Assembly: GCA_965227805.1 (NCBI GenBank)
Contig: CBDDGJ010000003.1
Location: 1,364,001-1,428,000, forward strand
DNA from: CBDDGJ01 sp965227805
Lineage (GTDB): Bacteria; Pseudomonadota; Alphaproteobacteria; RS24
Reading direction: 5' to 3'
Length of the DNA: 64,000 bases
In this document: positions 9,467-18,080 of the stretch, one piece after another
Numbering within the stretch: position 1 is the first letter of the stretch
Layout of the letters: each line of letters begins with the position of its first letter
The notes under the pieces: model-generated
Databases searched by the model: none
What the model saw: only the letters and a program-made list of their open reading frames with translations
Told to the model about the DNA's origin: nothing
Made by a program: the position numbers and the translations under genes

Positions 9467-10876
9467 ATGTCTGATTCATATACTATACAAAAACAAATAA
9501 AAGAAAATGACATCCACTATGTCGATCTGCGTTTTACCGACCCGCGCGGCAAAATGCAGCATGTGACGCTAGATACGGATTTAATCACTGATGATTTTTT
9601 CGAAGACGGCACCATGTTTGACGGTTCATCCATTGCAGGGTGGAAAGCCATCAATGAGTCTGATATGTGCTTAATGCCCGATTTGGATACGGCAGTCATA
9701 GACCCGTTCTATGCACAGCCGACATTGGCTTTATTTTGCAATATTTTAGAGCCGAGCACAGGCGAAGCCTATAATCGTGATCCGCGTTCAACTGCTTTAC
9801 GCGCAGAGACTTATTTGAAGTCAAGCGGCATTGGCGATACATGCTTTTTTGGACCAGAAGCCGAATTTTTCGTATTTGATGATGTCCGCTTTAATACCGA
9901 CCCCTATAGCACAGGTTTTGTGCTGGATGATCCGGAATTACCGGTAAACTCTGACCGTGATTATGAGGCGGGAAATAAGGGACACCGTCCGCGCACAAAA
10001 GGCGGATATTTTCCGGTAAACCCGGTTGATAGCGGACAGGACTTCCGGGGTGAAATGCTCTCAACGATGAAAGAAATCGGGCTTGAAGTTGAAAAGCATC
10101 ACCATGAAGTGGCCGCGGCACAGCATGAGCTAGGTTTGAAATTTGGCACCCTCACCAAAATGGGCGATGCCTTACAGCTCTATAAATATGTGATTCATAA
10201 TGTTGCTCATGTTTATGGTAAAACCGCAACCTTTATGCCCAAGCCGGTTGCCGGCGATAATGGCACGGGTATGCATTGCCATCAGTCAATATGGAAAGAT
10301 GGTAAGCCGCTTTTTGCCGGTGATAAATATGGTGATTTAAGCCAGGAATGTTTATATTATATTGGCGGCATTATCAAACATGCACGTGCATTAAATGCGT
10401 TAACCAATCCGTCAACCAACTCCTATAAGCGTCTTATTCCGGGGTTTGAGGCACCGGTTTTATTGGCCTATTCGGCGCGTAACCGGTCAGCATCTTGCCG
10501 TATTCCGTTTTCGACTTCGGCCAATGGCAAGCGGATTGAAATACGCTTTCCCGATCCTACGGCCAATCCCTATCTTGCCTTTTCGGCAATGCTTATGGCG
10601 GGGCTTGATGGCATTGAGAATAAAATTGATCCGGGCGAGCCGATGGATAAAGACCTTTATGAACTGCCACCAGAAGAGCTTAAAAATGTGCCGCAAGTTT
10701 GCGGATCATTACGAGAGGCTGTGATGGCATTAGACAGTGATCGTGAGTTTTTGAAAAAAGGCGGTGTGATGGATGATGACCAAATTGATGCTTATATAGA
10801 GCTCAAATGGGAAGAGATCTATCGGCTTGAGCACACACCACATCCTGTCGAATTTGATATGTATTATAGTGTATAG
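9467..10876 (+). CDS. glnA: Glutamine synthetase type I
   Basis: Makes glutamine from glutamate, ammonia and ATP; it forms a cytoplasmic dodecamer. The product is 469 residues, the standard length for GSI-beta. The beta-grasp region (MFDGSSIAGW), the metal/ATP site (FFGPEAEFF, then NGTGMHCHQS), the glutamate-binding NPSTNSYKRLIPG and the RNRSASCRIP motif are all present. Tyr398 in DLYELPPEE is the adenylylation site, so activity is expected to be controlled by GlnE through PII. The ATG at 9467 has AAAAAGGAG ahead; an in-frame TTG at 9449 is less likely. It is co-transcribed with glnB. Confidence 0.97.
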   Translation: MSDSYTIQKQIKENDIHYVDLRFTDPRGKMQHVTLDTDLITDDFFEDGTMFDGSSIAGWKAINESDMCLMPDLDTAVIDPFYAQPTLALFCNILEPSTGEAYNRDPRSTALRAETYLKSSGIGDTCFFGPEAEFFVFDDVRFNTDPYSTGFVLDDPELPVNSDRDYEAGNKGHRPRTKGGYFPVNPVDSGQDFRGEMLSTMKEIGLEVEKHHHEVAAAQHELGLKFGTLTKMGDALQLYKYVIHNVAHVYGKTATFMPKPVAGDNGTGMHCHQSIWKDGKPLFAGDKYGDLSQECLYYIGGIIKHARALNALTNPSTNSYKRLIPGFEAPVLLAYSARNRSASCRIPFSTSANGKRIEIRFPDPTANPYLAFSAMLMAGLDGIENKIDPGEPMDKDLYELPPEELKNVPQVCGSLREAVMALDSDREFLKKGGVMDDDQIDAYIELKWEEIYRLEHTPHPVEFDMYYSV

Positions 10877-10920
10877 TTTACCTATTGAAAGGATTTTCTA
10901 TAGTATAGAGAAAGTATAAA

Positions 10921-10949
10921 TTGACAACGAATCATCTATACGCTATAAC
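10921..10949 (+). promoter_or_regulatory. Sigma-70-type promoter with GANTC sites
   Basis: TTGACA (10921-10926) is followed after exactly 17 bases by TATAAC (10944-10949). A 9-bp inverted repeat, AACGAATCA (10926-10934) and TGATTCGTT (10950-10958), brackets the spacer and -10 box; each arm holds a GANTC, the CcrM methylation site. Transcription would start near 10957, giving the candidate small RNA rather than a protein. Confidence 0.65.
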
Positions 10950-10956
10950 TGATTCG

Positions 10957-11038
10957 TTTCGAGTGCCTCCCTCTTTCTCTCCCTGATTCGGCACTCAAGA
11001 ATAGAGGAACCGGAAGTTTCGACTTCCGGTTCTTTTTT
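10957..11038 (+). ncRNA. Candidate small RNA with CU-rich loop
   Basis: A complete small transcription unit of about 82 nt: a near-consensus promoter just upstream, no reading frame, and a strong terminator at its end. The first hairpin pairs GAGTGCC (10961-10967) with GGCACTC (10990-10996) and exposes a 22-nt pyrimidine-rich loop beginning TCCCTCTTTCTCTCCC. With the flanking C it includes CCTCC, complementary to Shine-Dalgarno sequences. Such CU-rich loops occur in alphaproteobacterial base-pairing RNAs. The terminator stem has a TTCG tetraloop. It lies 80 bases after glnA on the same strand, so a glnA 3' UTR-derived RNA is an alternative. Targets are unknown. Confidence 0.55.
11007..11038 (+). 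terminator. Rho-independent terminator
   Basis: An 11-bp perfect stem (GAACCGGAAGT / ACTTCCGGTTC) closes a TTCG tetraloop and is followed by six T. It would end both glnBA transcripts and the candidate small RNA. Confidence 0.92.
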
Positions 11039-11107
11039 ATGATTCGTTTATAGCCCTATATGTTTATGAGTCGTTCTATAATGGGAAAGAATCAGCAATC
11101 TCGCATT

Positions 11108-11629
11108 TTACTTACCCACATCATCCATATTTATCCGGTAGATGCCTTTCGCATAATTTTGCGCATTAAGTGTGTAAAAGGCTGCATTTTCCTGATTGGC
11201 TTTGCTCATATCGCGGGTGGCGATTTGCTTGGCAGGCGTGCCGGCAATGATTGAGTTTTCAGGAAACGCGGTATTTTCTGTAACGATAGAATGACCGGCG
11301 ACGATTGAATTTGCACCGATTTTACTGCCATCCATAAGCGTTGCATTGATACCGATAAGGCAATTATCGCCAATCGTGCAGCCATGCAACGTTACATGAT
11401 GCGTGATAGAACAATTATCACCGATAATGGTCGGGGTCTGTGCGCCCACATGAATCATAACAAAGTCTTGAATATTGCTTTTTGTCCCGATGATAATCTC
11501 GTAAAGCTCGGCACGCATAACCACATATGGCCACACAGATACATGGGCACCAATACTTATTTTGCCATAAAGCAAGGCTGTTTCATGAATATAGGCGCTT
11601 TCATCTGCCACTAGATCGGGGTTATGCAC
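11108..11629 (-). CDS. Gamma-carbonic-anhydrase-like hexapeptide-repeat protein
   Basis: A left-handed beta-helix protein of about 173 residues, a trimer in this family. The family signature is clear: SNIQDFVMIHVG followed by GDNCSITHHVTLHGCTIG, with histidines at the zinc positions of gamma-class carbonic anhydrases (YrdA/PaaY group). Whether it hydrates CO2 or acts as a thioesterase or acyltransferase cannot be told. The GTG at 11629 is chosen because starts at ATG 11698 or 11674 overlap the end of the preceding gene by 62 or 38 bases; a GAGG sits 12 bases ahead. It runs in the same direction as the nitronate monooxygenase gene and is probably co-transcribed with it. Confidence 0.8.
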   Translation of the reverse strand: MHNPDLVADESAYIHETALLYGKISIGAHVSVWPYVVMRAELYEIIIGTKSNIQDFVMIHVGAQTPTIIGDNCSITHHVTLHGCTIGDNCLIGINATLMDGSKIGANSIVAGHSIVTENTAFPENSIIAGTPAKQIATRDMSKANQENAAFYTLNAQNYAKGIYRINMDDVGK

Positions 11630-11636
11630 GTGCTTG

Positions 11637-12605
11637 TTAAACCTCACGTGCAAGGTCGGCGCGCGCAGCTTCATAGTCGCGGGATAATCCGGCAACAATC
11701 TCCTCTACTGTTTCGACTTTGCGAATACCACCAATGCCTTGCCCCGCACCCCAAATATCTTTCCATGCTTTGGATTTCATATTACCTCCAGAACCGAAAT
11801 CCATTTTGCTTTTATCTGCCTCGGGTAAATTATTCGGATCAAGCCCGGCAGCGGTGATAGAGGGTTTGAGATAATTACCGTGAACGCCGGTAAAAAGGGA
11901 TGAATAGATAATGTCATTTGCACTGGATTCGATCAGCATATTTTTATAGCCGGCATCGGCATTGGCTTCGCTGCTTGCAATAAAGCGTGTCCCAATATAA
12001 GCAAGGTCGGCACCTAATGCGCGGGCGCTCGCAACGCTATAGCCGTCTCCGATTGAACCGGATAATAAGATTGTGCCGTCAAACCATTCCTTAACTTCGC
12101 GCACAAGTGCAAAGGGGCTAAGCGTGCCAGCATGTCCACCCGCGCCTGCACATACCAGAATAAGCCCATCAACCCCCTGTTGAGCGGCTTTGCGGGCATG
12201 ATGCACATTGATAACATCATGAAAAACAAGTCCGCCATAACTATGCGCGGCTTCTACGATTTCAGCTGGCGGGCGTAGGCTCGTAATAATAATCGGCACC
12301 TTATGTTTTACACAGGTTTCCATATCCTCCATAAGACGATCATTCGATGCATGACAAATTTGATTAACCGCGAAAGGGGCAACAATCGCATCGGGGTTTT
12401 CAGTCTTGTAAGCCGTAAGCTCGTCATTTATGCGTGTCAGCCATTCATCTAATACATGCGCCGGACGGGCATTCAGTGCTGGAAAAGAGCCGATAATTCC
12501 AGCCTTACATTGGGCAATGACCAACTCTGGCCCTGAGACAATGAAAAGTGGCGACCCAACAACAGGAACGCGCAAATTATTTTTTAGGATTTCAGGTAAG
12601 GCCAT
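11637..12605 (-). CDS. Nitronate monooxygenase (2-nitropropane dioxygenase family)
   Basis: A 322-residue FMN-dependent TIM-barrel enzyme that oxidises alkyl nitronates such as propionate-3-nitronate. Recognisable parts are the N-terminal PVVGSPLFIVSGPELVIAQ, the FMN-binding glycine-rich GLILVCAGAGGHAG, and GADLAYIGTRFIASSEA, which corresponds to the phosphate-binding strand of the family. The His in the AGGHAG segment matches the catalytic base region of class I/II enzymes. A GGAG precedes the ATG. The physiological substrate is not evident; family members also include enoyl reductases of the FabK type, but FabK lacks this N-terminus. Confidence 0.88.
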   Translation of the reverse strand: MALPEILKNNLRVPVVGSPLFIVSGPELVIAQCKAGIIGSFPALNARPAHVLDEWLTRINDELTAYKTENPDAIVAPFAVNQICHASNDRLMEDMETCVKHKVPIIITSLRPPAEIVEAAHSYGGLVFHDVINVHHARKAAQQGVDGLILVCAGAGGHAGTLSPFALVREVKEWFDGTILLSGSIGDGYSVASARALGADLAYIGTRFIASSEANADAGYKNMLIESSANDIIYSSLFTGVHGNYLKPSITAAGLDPNNLPEADKSKMDFGSGGNMKSKAWKDIWGAGQGIGGIRKVETVEEIVAGLSRDYEAARADLAREV

Positions 12606-12692
12606 AATTAACTCCTTTGAATATTTATATTATTTGGGCGCATCATAGTTTATTTTGGGGGCAAGGCAAGGGGTATTCAAACAGCTTCTGCT

Positions 12693-14543
12693 CTATTTAT
12701 ATTGCTGCACATCGCGCACAGCGCCCTTTGCCGCACTGGTTGTGAAGGCGGCATATGCTTTTAAGGCAGATGAAACGCGCCGGCTACGTTTTTCTTTCGG
12801 TTGCCATGGCGCATCGGTTTGGGTGTTCATAATATCGCGCCGCCGGTTCAATTCATCCTCCGATATTGCCAGGTGAATAGATCTATTGGGAATATCAATT
12901 TCAATCACATCCCCTTCTTCAACAAGTGCGATATTTCCGCCCAATGCTGCTTCGGGCGATACATGGCCAATCGACAAACCCGACGTGCCTCCTGAAAAGC
13001 GTCCATCCGTGATAAGTGCACATTCTTTATCAATCCCTTTGGATTTCAGATAGCTTGTGGGATAAAGCATTTCCTGCATCCCAGGCCCGCCACGCGGCCC
13101 TTCATAGCGAATGAGCACAATATCACCTGGCTTTACTTTGTCAGATATAATCGCGGTAACAGCAGAATCCTGGCTTTCAAATATGCGCGCCGTGCCTGTG
13201 AATGTAAGCAATGACGCATCAACGGCAGCGGTTTTTACAATGCAGCCATCTTCTGCCAAATTGCCGTAAAGCACGGCTAGTCCACCATCCTGGCTAAATG
13301 CATGTTCTGTATTGCGGATACAACCTTGGGTGCGGTCGGCATCTATTGTGTCATAACGCCGTTCCTGGCTAAAGGCGGTTTGTGTTGGCACACCACCGGG
13401 CGCGGCGCGATAAAAATTTTGCACAGTTTCAGAAGGGTCATGCGCAATATCCCATTCCTGAATTGCTTGTTCAAGTGACGGGCTATGAATCATGGGTTGA
13501 TCGGTATGCACCAATCCAGCACGTGCCAGCGCGCCTAAAATAGACATCACACCGCCTGCACGATGCACATCTTCCATATGCACATTAGGGACGCTGGGGG
13601 CAACCTTACATAAGCAAGGCACTTTGCGCGATAAACGATCAATATCGGCCATTGTAAAATCAACTTCCGCTTCATGCGCGGCAGCCAATAAATGCAAAAC
13701 CGTATTGGTGGAGCCACCCATAGCTATATCAAGCGCCATTGCATTTTCAAAACCTTCAAAATTGGCCATAGACCTTGGTAAGGCGGATATATCATCCTCA
13801 TCATACCAGCGCTTTGTTAGGGTAACGATCAATTCACCTGCTCTACGAAAAAGTTTTTCTCTCTCGGCATGGGTTGCGAGCAGTGACCCGTTTCCTGGTA
13901 GAGAAAGCCCCAAGGCCTCCGTCAGGCAATTCATCGAATTGGCGGTAAACATGCCCGAGCATGACCCGCAGGTCGGGCAGGCAGAGCGTTCGATTGCGGC
14001 AACTTGTTCATCCGTCACCGCGTCGTCAGCAGCCGCGACCATTGCATCAACAAGGTCAAGTTTTCGCTCACCATCCTCCCACTTTACCTTACCGGCTTCC
14101 ATCGGGCCGCCGGAAACAAAAACCGTCGGCAGATTTAACCGCAAAGCCGCCATAAGCATACCCGGTGTGATTTTATCACAATTCGAAATACATACCAACG
14201 CATCGGCACAATGGGCATTTGCCATATATTCAACACTATCCGCGATAATCTCGCGCGAGGGCAGGCTATAAAGCATACCGTCATGCCCCATGGCAATGCC
14301 ATCATCCACAGCGATTGTATTAAATTCTTTGGCAACGCCACCGGCTTTGACAATTTCCTCGGCAACGAGCTGCCCCAAATCTTTCAAATGCACATGGCCA
14401 GGCACAAATTGCGTGAAAGAGTTACAAACGGCAATAATCGGTTTGCCGAAATCATTATCGCCCATACCTGTTGCGCGCCAAAGGCCGCGCGCGCCTGCCA
14501 TATTACGGCCATGGGTTGAAGTTCTTGATCTTAATACGGGCAT
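12693..14543 (-). CDS. ilvD: Dihydroxy-acid dehydratase
   Basis: Dehydrates 2,3-dihydroxy-isovalerate and -methylvalerate to the 2-keto acids of valine and isoleucine synthesis, in the cytoplasm. At 616 residues it has exactly the length of the E. coli enzyme. The iron-sulfur cysteines are in place: VCNSFTQFVPGHVHLK, CISNCDKITPGM and CPTCGSCSGMFTANSMNCL. The C-terminal ITDGRFSGGTSGLSIGHVSPEA is the substrate/Mg site. No leader peptide or attenuator was seen upstream. It lies next to tRNA-Phe and no other ilv gene is in the window. Confidence 0.97.
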   Translation of the reverse strand: MPVLRSRTSTHGRNMAGARGLWRATGMGDNDFGKPIIAVCNSFTQFVPGHVHLKDLGQLVAEEIVKAGGVAKEFNTIAVDDGIAMGHDGMLYSLPSREIIADSVEYMANAHCADALVCISNCDKITPGMLMAALRLNLPTVFVSGGPMEAGKVKWEDGERKLDLVDAMVAAADDAVTDEQVAAIERSACPTCGSCSGMFTANSMNCLTEALGLSLPGNGSLLATHAEREKLFRRAGELIVTLTKRWYDEDDISALPRSMANFEGFENAMALDIAMGGSTNTVLHLLAAAHEAEVDFTMADIDRLSRKVPCLCKVAPSVPNVHMEDVHRAGGVMSILGALARAGLVHTDQPMIHSPSLEQAIQEWDIAHDPSETVQNFYRAAPGGVPTQTAFSQERRYDTIDADRTQGCIRNTEHAFSQDGGLAVLYGNLAEDGCIVKTAAVDASLLTFTGTARIFESQDSAVTAIISDKVKPGDIVLIRYEGPRGGPGMQEMLYPTSYLKSKGIDKECALITDGRFSGGTSGLSIGHVSPEAALGGNIALVEEGDVIEIDIPNRSIHLAISEDELNRRRDIMNTQTDAPWQPKEKRSRRVSSALKAYAAFTTSAAKGAVRDVQQYK

Positions 14544-14594
14544 GTTAATCCACCTATTTATAAACGGGTTGTTTTATGCTTTGCTTAAGGATAA

Positions 14595-14670
<76 letters not shown>

Positions 14671-14678
14671 GTATTATC

Positions 14679-14705
14679 AAAAAAGGCCTTATCATAAAAG
14701 GCCTT
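14679..14705 (-). terminator. Terminator after the infA-maf-rng-yacG block
   Basis: Read on the minus strand, AAGGCC and GGCCTT form a stem around an A/T-rich loop, followed by a run of six T in total. It lies between yacG and tRNA-Phe. The unit AAGGCCTTATCATA is partly repeated here, so alternative pairings exist. Confidence 0.6.
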
Positions 14706-14766
14706 ATCATAAGGTATGGGCATTTATAATCTATCACTTTGGTCGTGTCTATAGTGTTTGGCTGTT

Positions 14767-14946
14767 TCAGTGTAAAATCGATGTATCATCATCCTCATTT
14801 TCAGGCCATTCATCGGGCGGTTCAAAGGCGGGCGTTGAATAATGTTCACCCAGCCAGTGATGTAGATCAATATCGGCGCATCGCTTGGAACAAAATGGGC
14901 GATATTGTTTTACAGATTTTTTCTTTTTACATATAGGGCATAACAT
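14767..14946 (-). CDS. yacG: DNA gyrase inhibitor YacG-type zinc-ribbon protein
   Basis: A 59-residue protein. MLCPICKKK followed by RPFCSKRCADIDLHHWLGE is the YacG pattern: a CxxC...CxxxC zinc site and the DLxxWLxExY segment, with an acidic tail (PENEDDD). In E. coli YacG binds GyrB and inhibits gyrase. It starts 21 bases after the end of the RNase G gene, completing the alphaproteobacterial infA-maf-rng-yacG order, and is surely co-transcribed with it. The terminator at 14679 follows. Confidence 0.9.
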   Translation of the reverse strand: MLCPICKKKKSVKQYRPFCSKRCADIDLHHWLGEHYSTPAFEPPDEWPENEDDDTSILH

Positions 14947-14967
14947 AAATCATTTTCCTTAGCGGGG

Positions 14968-16158
14968 TTAGCGCCGCCGTCTGGTCATTTCGATTACACC
15001 AAATTCTGACATAGCCCCGATACGTGTCGGCACTTTATCATGTGCAAAACAAGCGCTTAGATGCGCCTGAATATCCGCGTTTTTTTGTGCATCCGGCATA
15101 TCGATAAAATCAATCGCGATTAACCCTCCCAATGCGCGCACGCGAATTTGCCGCGCGATTTCGTCTATGGCTTCGCGGTTAACGGCATAGGCATCATCAT
15201 TATGGCTGCCGGAATTTACATCTATCGTTGTCATTGCGGTGGTGGTTTCAATCATAAGCCATCCGCCAGAGGGGAGATCTATGCGCGGTTGTTCGGCGTG
15301 GGCAATCTGGCTGGCAATGTCATATCGCTCAAACAGATTCTCTCCCGCATCGCTAGGGTGTAGAAGCGGCACGCTATGGGGCATAACGGTTTTGCAATAG
15401 GCTTGGGCTTCAGCAAATAAGTGTGTGCCTTCAATAATAATGCGGCTTGTATCGGCTGATACATAATCGCGCAAAATACGCGATAGAGCGGTCAAATCCT
15501 CATGCACTAACAAGGGAGGCGCGGTGTGGTCTGTCCGTTTTATGAGGGCTTGCCATTTTGCGGCAATCATACGCATATCTTCAGCAATTTCCTGTGCCGT
15601 TAAGCCTTGTGCGGCGGTGCGAATAATCCAGCCCGCCATCTCATTTATGCCATCCAGCTCTATCGCTTCGCCATAGGTCCCCATGCATGCGTTCTCAACA
15701 ATTTTTTGTAGGCGTTCGCGCTCTGCTTCATCTTCTATGGCACGTGAAACCATGATTTTTTGCCGACACGGGGCAGCAACAATCGCACGCCCGGGAATGG
15801 TAATATCTGCCGTTAGCTGTGGTCCCTTATTTTGCCATGGCGCACGTGTTACTTGCACCAAAATTTCATCCCCCGCATCAATACACGCTTCAATAGGTGT
15901 GTCTTTTGTGGCATCGGGGTTAAGCACATGGGCTTCGCGTGCCCCTAAAAAGCCATCCATATCTTCGCCAATATCAACAAAGGCAGCTTGTAAATGCGGC
16001 ACGATACGCAATATGCGGGCTAAATAAATGCGTCCCACGCGCCGATCGGTTTGTCCGCGCGCGCTTTTGACTAAATCAACCAAACGGTTATTTTCAATAA
16101 AAGCGGCATATATCTGTTGTTCATCGCCTTCAGTTTTGATTAAAATTTCATGACTCAT
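14968..16158 (-). CDS. rng: Ribonuclease E/G family protein, short form
   Basis: An endoribonuclease of the RNase E/G family, 396 residues, probably involved in rRNA maturation or mRNA turnover. The S1-like domain (VGRIYLARILRIVPHLQAAF) and the DNase-I-like catalytic domain are present, with the Mg-binding aspartates in TTIDVNSGS and IDFIDM. The protein ends at EMTRRRR, exactly where E. coli RNases E and G continue into the CPxC zinc link that holds the dimer. No cysteine pair follows, so either tetramerisation is different or it acts as a monomer/dimer through other contacts. The gene abuts maf (its ATG overlaps the maf stop). Confidence 0.88.
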   Translation of the reverse strand: MSHEILIKTEGDEQQIYAAFIENNRLVDLVKSARGQTDRRVGRIYLARILRIVPHLQAAFVDIGEDMDGFLGAREAHVLNPDATKDTPIEACIDAGDEILVQVTRAPWQNKGPQLTADITIPGRAIVAAPCRQKIMVSRAIEDEAERERLQKIVENACMGTYGEAIELDGINEMAGWIIRTAAQGLTAQEIAEDMRMIAAKWQALIKRTDHTAPPLLVHEDLTALSRILRDYVSADTSRIIIEGTHLFAEAQAYCKTVMPHSVPLLHPSDAGENLFERYDIASQIAHAEQPRIDLPSGGWLMIETTTAMTTIDVNSGSHNDDAYAVNREAIDEIARQIRVRALGGLIAIDFIDMPDAQKNADIQAHLSACFAHDKVPTRIGAMSEFGVIEMTRRRR

Positions 16159-16742
16159 TATTGTTTTCCTTGTTTATCAGCTATAAGGCCTGCCCCTTTT
16201 AATAAGGCAGCTGTTTCAAATAAGGGGAGGCCGACAACATTGGAATAAGACCCAATAAGATTATGGATAAAAGCAGCGGCGCGGCCTTGAATGGCGTAGC
16301 CGCCCGCTTTTCCAGACCATTCTTCACTATCTAAATAATCCTCTATTTCCTGATGACTTAGGCGCTTAAACGCTAAGCGTGACATAACCAGACGTTGCCG
16401 CATTTTACCATTAGGCATAGCGAGGCAAATGCTGCTATAGACACGATGCCCCCGCCCCGAAAGCAGCGTTAAGCACGCCAGTGCCTGCCTGCGCGTTTCG
16501 GCTTTAGGTAGCACCCGCCGCCCCACGCACACCACTGTATCACCGGCCAAAATAGGGGCATCCTGATAGGTCGATGCAGCCGCATGTGCTTTTTCATAGG
16601 CAAGCCTTTTGGCGAGCATAGAAGGGCGTTCACCTTTTTGGGGTGTTTCATCTATTGCGGGTGTAATGATGCGCGCTGGTCTATATCCGATTTGTGCTAA
16701 CAGCATTTCCCGGCGGGGTGAAGCACTGGCAAGATAGAACAT
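16158..16742 (-). CDS. maf: Maf-family nucleotide pyrophosphatase
   Basis: A house-cleaning nucleoside triphosphate pyrophosphatase of 194 residues that removes non-canonical or methylated nucleotides; overproduction of Maf blocks septation in Bacillus. The N-terminal motif YLASASPRREMLLAQIG, the central ILAGDTVVCVGRR with its conserved Asp, and the C-terminal YAIQGRAAAFIHNLIGSYSN are all typical. It overlaps the stop of rng by one base and begins one base after infA, so the block is translated as a tight operon. Confidence 0.93.
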   Translation of the reverse strand: MFYLASASPRREMLLAQIGYRPARIITPAIDETPQKGERPSMLAKRLAYEKAHAAASTYQDAPILAGDTVVCVGRRVLPKAETRRQALACLTLLSGRGHRVYSSICLAMPNGKMRQRLVMSRLAFKRLSHQEIEDYLDSEEWSGKAGGYAIQGRAAAFIHNLIGSYSNVVGLPLFETAALLKGAGLIADKQGKQ

Positions 16743-16743
16743 A

Positions 16744-16962
16744 TTATTTATAGCGATAGGTGATACGGCCTTTGGTTAAATCATAAGGTGTCATTTCCAC
16801 TAAAACCTTATCACCGGCCAGAACGCGGATTCTGTTTTTACGCATTTTGCCTGCCGTATGTGCGATAATTTCATGATCATTTTCCAAACGCACACGAAAT
16901 GTTGCATTGGGTAATAACTCAATTACCGTTGCTTCAAACTCTAATAATTCTTCTTTTGCCAT
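16744..16962 (-). CDS. infA: Translation initiation factor IF-1
   Basis: A 72-residue OB-fold factor that binds the 30S A site during initiation. The sequence AKEELLEFEATVIELLPN, then FRVRLENDHEIIAHTAGKMR and LVEMTPYDLTKGRITYRYK, is the full IF-1 pattern at exactly the family length. It leads the infA-maf-rng-yacG block. Confidence 0.98.
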   Translation of the reverse strand: MAKEELLEFEATVIELLPNATFRVRLENDHEIIAHTAGKMRKNRIRVLAGDKVLVEMTPYDLTKGRITYRYK

Positions 16963-17027
16963 TTAATCTACTGCTTATTTAGCTTTGTGAGGGAGAATGA
17001 CGGGAAGTGACATAAAAATCAAGTGTT

Positions 17028-18032
17028 TTATGATAAATCTGCTCCAGCACGATATTCTCTATGTGCCGGCATATCCCGAATACCGAGTTGGGCAAAAAGC
17101 GCTTCGTCTTTTTCCAGCGCCGGATTTTTAGCTGTAAGTAGTGCTTCGCCTATAAAAATTGAATTTGCGCCAGCAAGGAAACATAATGCTTGCGTTTCAT
17201 CCGACATGCCTTCGCGTCCGGCAGAAAGGCGAACAACCGTTTTTGGAAACACAATGCGCGCAACAGCTATACAGCGAACAAATTCCAATGGATTAATGTT
17301 CCCGGCATTTTCCAATGGTGTGCCAGCAATGGGAATAAGCATGTTAATCGGTAAGGATTGCGGATGTGGGGTAAGATTAGCCAGCGTGTGCAACATATCT
17401 GCATGATCGCTAACGCTTTCGCCCATGCCCAAAATACCACCGCAGCAAACATTGATGCCAGCATCTTGCACATATTTTAGGGTTTCTATACGTTCGGCAA
17501 AGCTGCGTGTGGTGATAATCTTATCGTAAAATGCTTCAGACGTATCAATATTATGATTGTAATAATCAAGCCCGGCCTGTTTCAAACGATGCGCCTGTTC
17601 TGCTGTAAGCATGCCTAATGTCATGCATGTTTCCATACCTAATGTGCGCACCCCTTTAATCATATCGCTGATATTATCTATATCACGATCCTTGAGTTCG
17701 CGCCATGCCGCCCCCATACAATAGCGCGTTGCCCCGGCAGCTTTGGCACGCTTTGCTCCTTCAATCACGGCATCGGCATCCATCAGTTTTTCGGCTTTTA
17801 CACCAGTGGAAAATTTTGCACTTTGGGCACAATAATTACAGTCTTCAGGGCATCCGCCAGTTTTGATTGATAAAAGCGTGCTTTTTTGCACTTCATTGGC
17901 ATCAAACCAATGGCGGTGGGTTTGTTGTGCCTTAAAAATCAAATCATTAAAGGGGCGTTCAAATAGCGCTAATATCTCTTCGCGGGTCCAGTCATGGCGG
18001 GGGGTCATATCTGATTGGGGGGTCATATGCAT
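17028..18032 (-). CDS. bioB: Biotin synthase
   Basis: Radical-SAM enzyme inserting sulfur into dethiobiotin. The 334-residue protein has the SAM cluster motif CPEDCNYCAQSAKF (CxxxCxxC) and the NIDTSEAFY and GGILGMGES segments of BioB, including the conserved Asn/Asp residues of the active site. Arg in VVRLSAGRE and Cys in NVCCGGILG match [2Fe-2S] ligands. No other bio gene is nearby. The true start may be ATG 18032 or the Met codons 6 and 24 bases downstream. A sequence resembling a BioR operator (TTATCTATTT at 18032-18041, 8 of 10) touches the first start codon, but this is weak. The gene interrupts the usual UPF0262-infA neighbourhood. Confidence 0.96.
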   Translation of the reverse strand: MHMTPQSDMTPRHDWTREEILALFERPFNDLIFKAQQTHRHWFDANEVQKSTLLSIKTGGCPEDCNYCAQSAKFSTGVKAEKLMDADAVIEGAKRAKAAGATRYCMGAAWRELKDRDIDNISDMIKGVRTLGMETCMTLGMLTAEQAHRLKQAGLDYYNHNIDTSEAFYDKIITTRSFAERIETLKYVQDAGINVCCGGILGMGESVSDHADMLHTLANLTPHPQSLPINMLIPIAGTPLENAGNINPLEFVRCIAVARIVFPKTVVRLSAGREGMSDETQALCFLAGANSIFIGEALLTAKNPALEKDEALFAQLGIRDMPAHREYRAGADLS

Positions 18033-18080
18033 TATCTATTTGTGTTTTTATGGTGCTTATTTATGCTGGCTTATAGCGTT

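Noticed and set aside
13624..14271. A 215-codon plus-strand frame opposite ilvD
   Set aside because: It lies opposite a fully supported gene and has low-complexity Ser/Ala/Arg composition typical of shadow frames.
18032..18041. BioR operator at bioB
   Set aside because: TTATCTATTT matches only 8 of 10 consensus bases and overlaps the first possible start codon; too weak to list.
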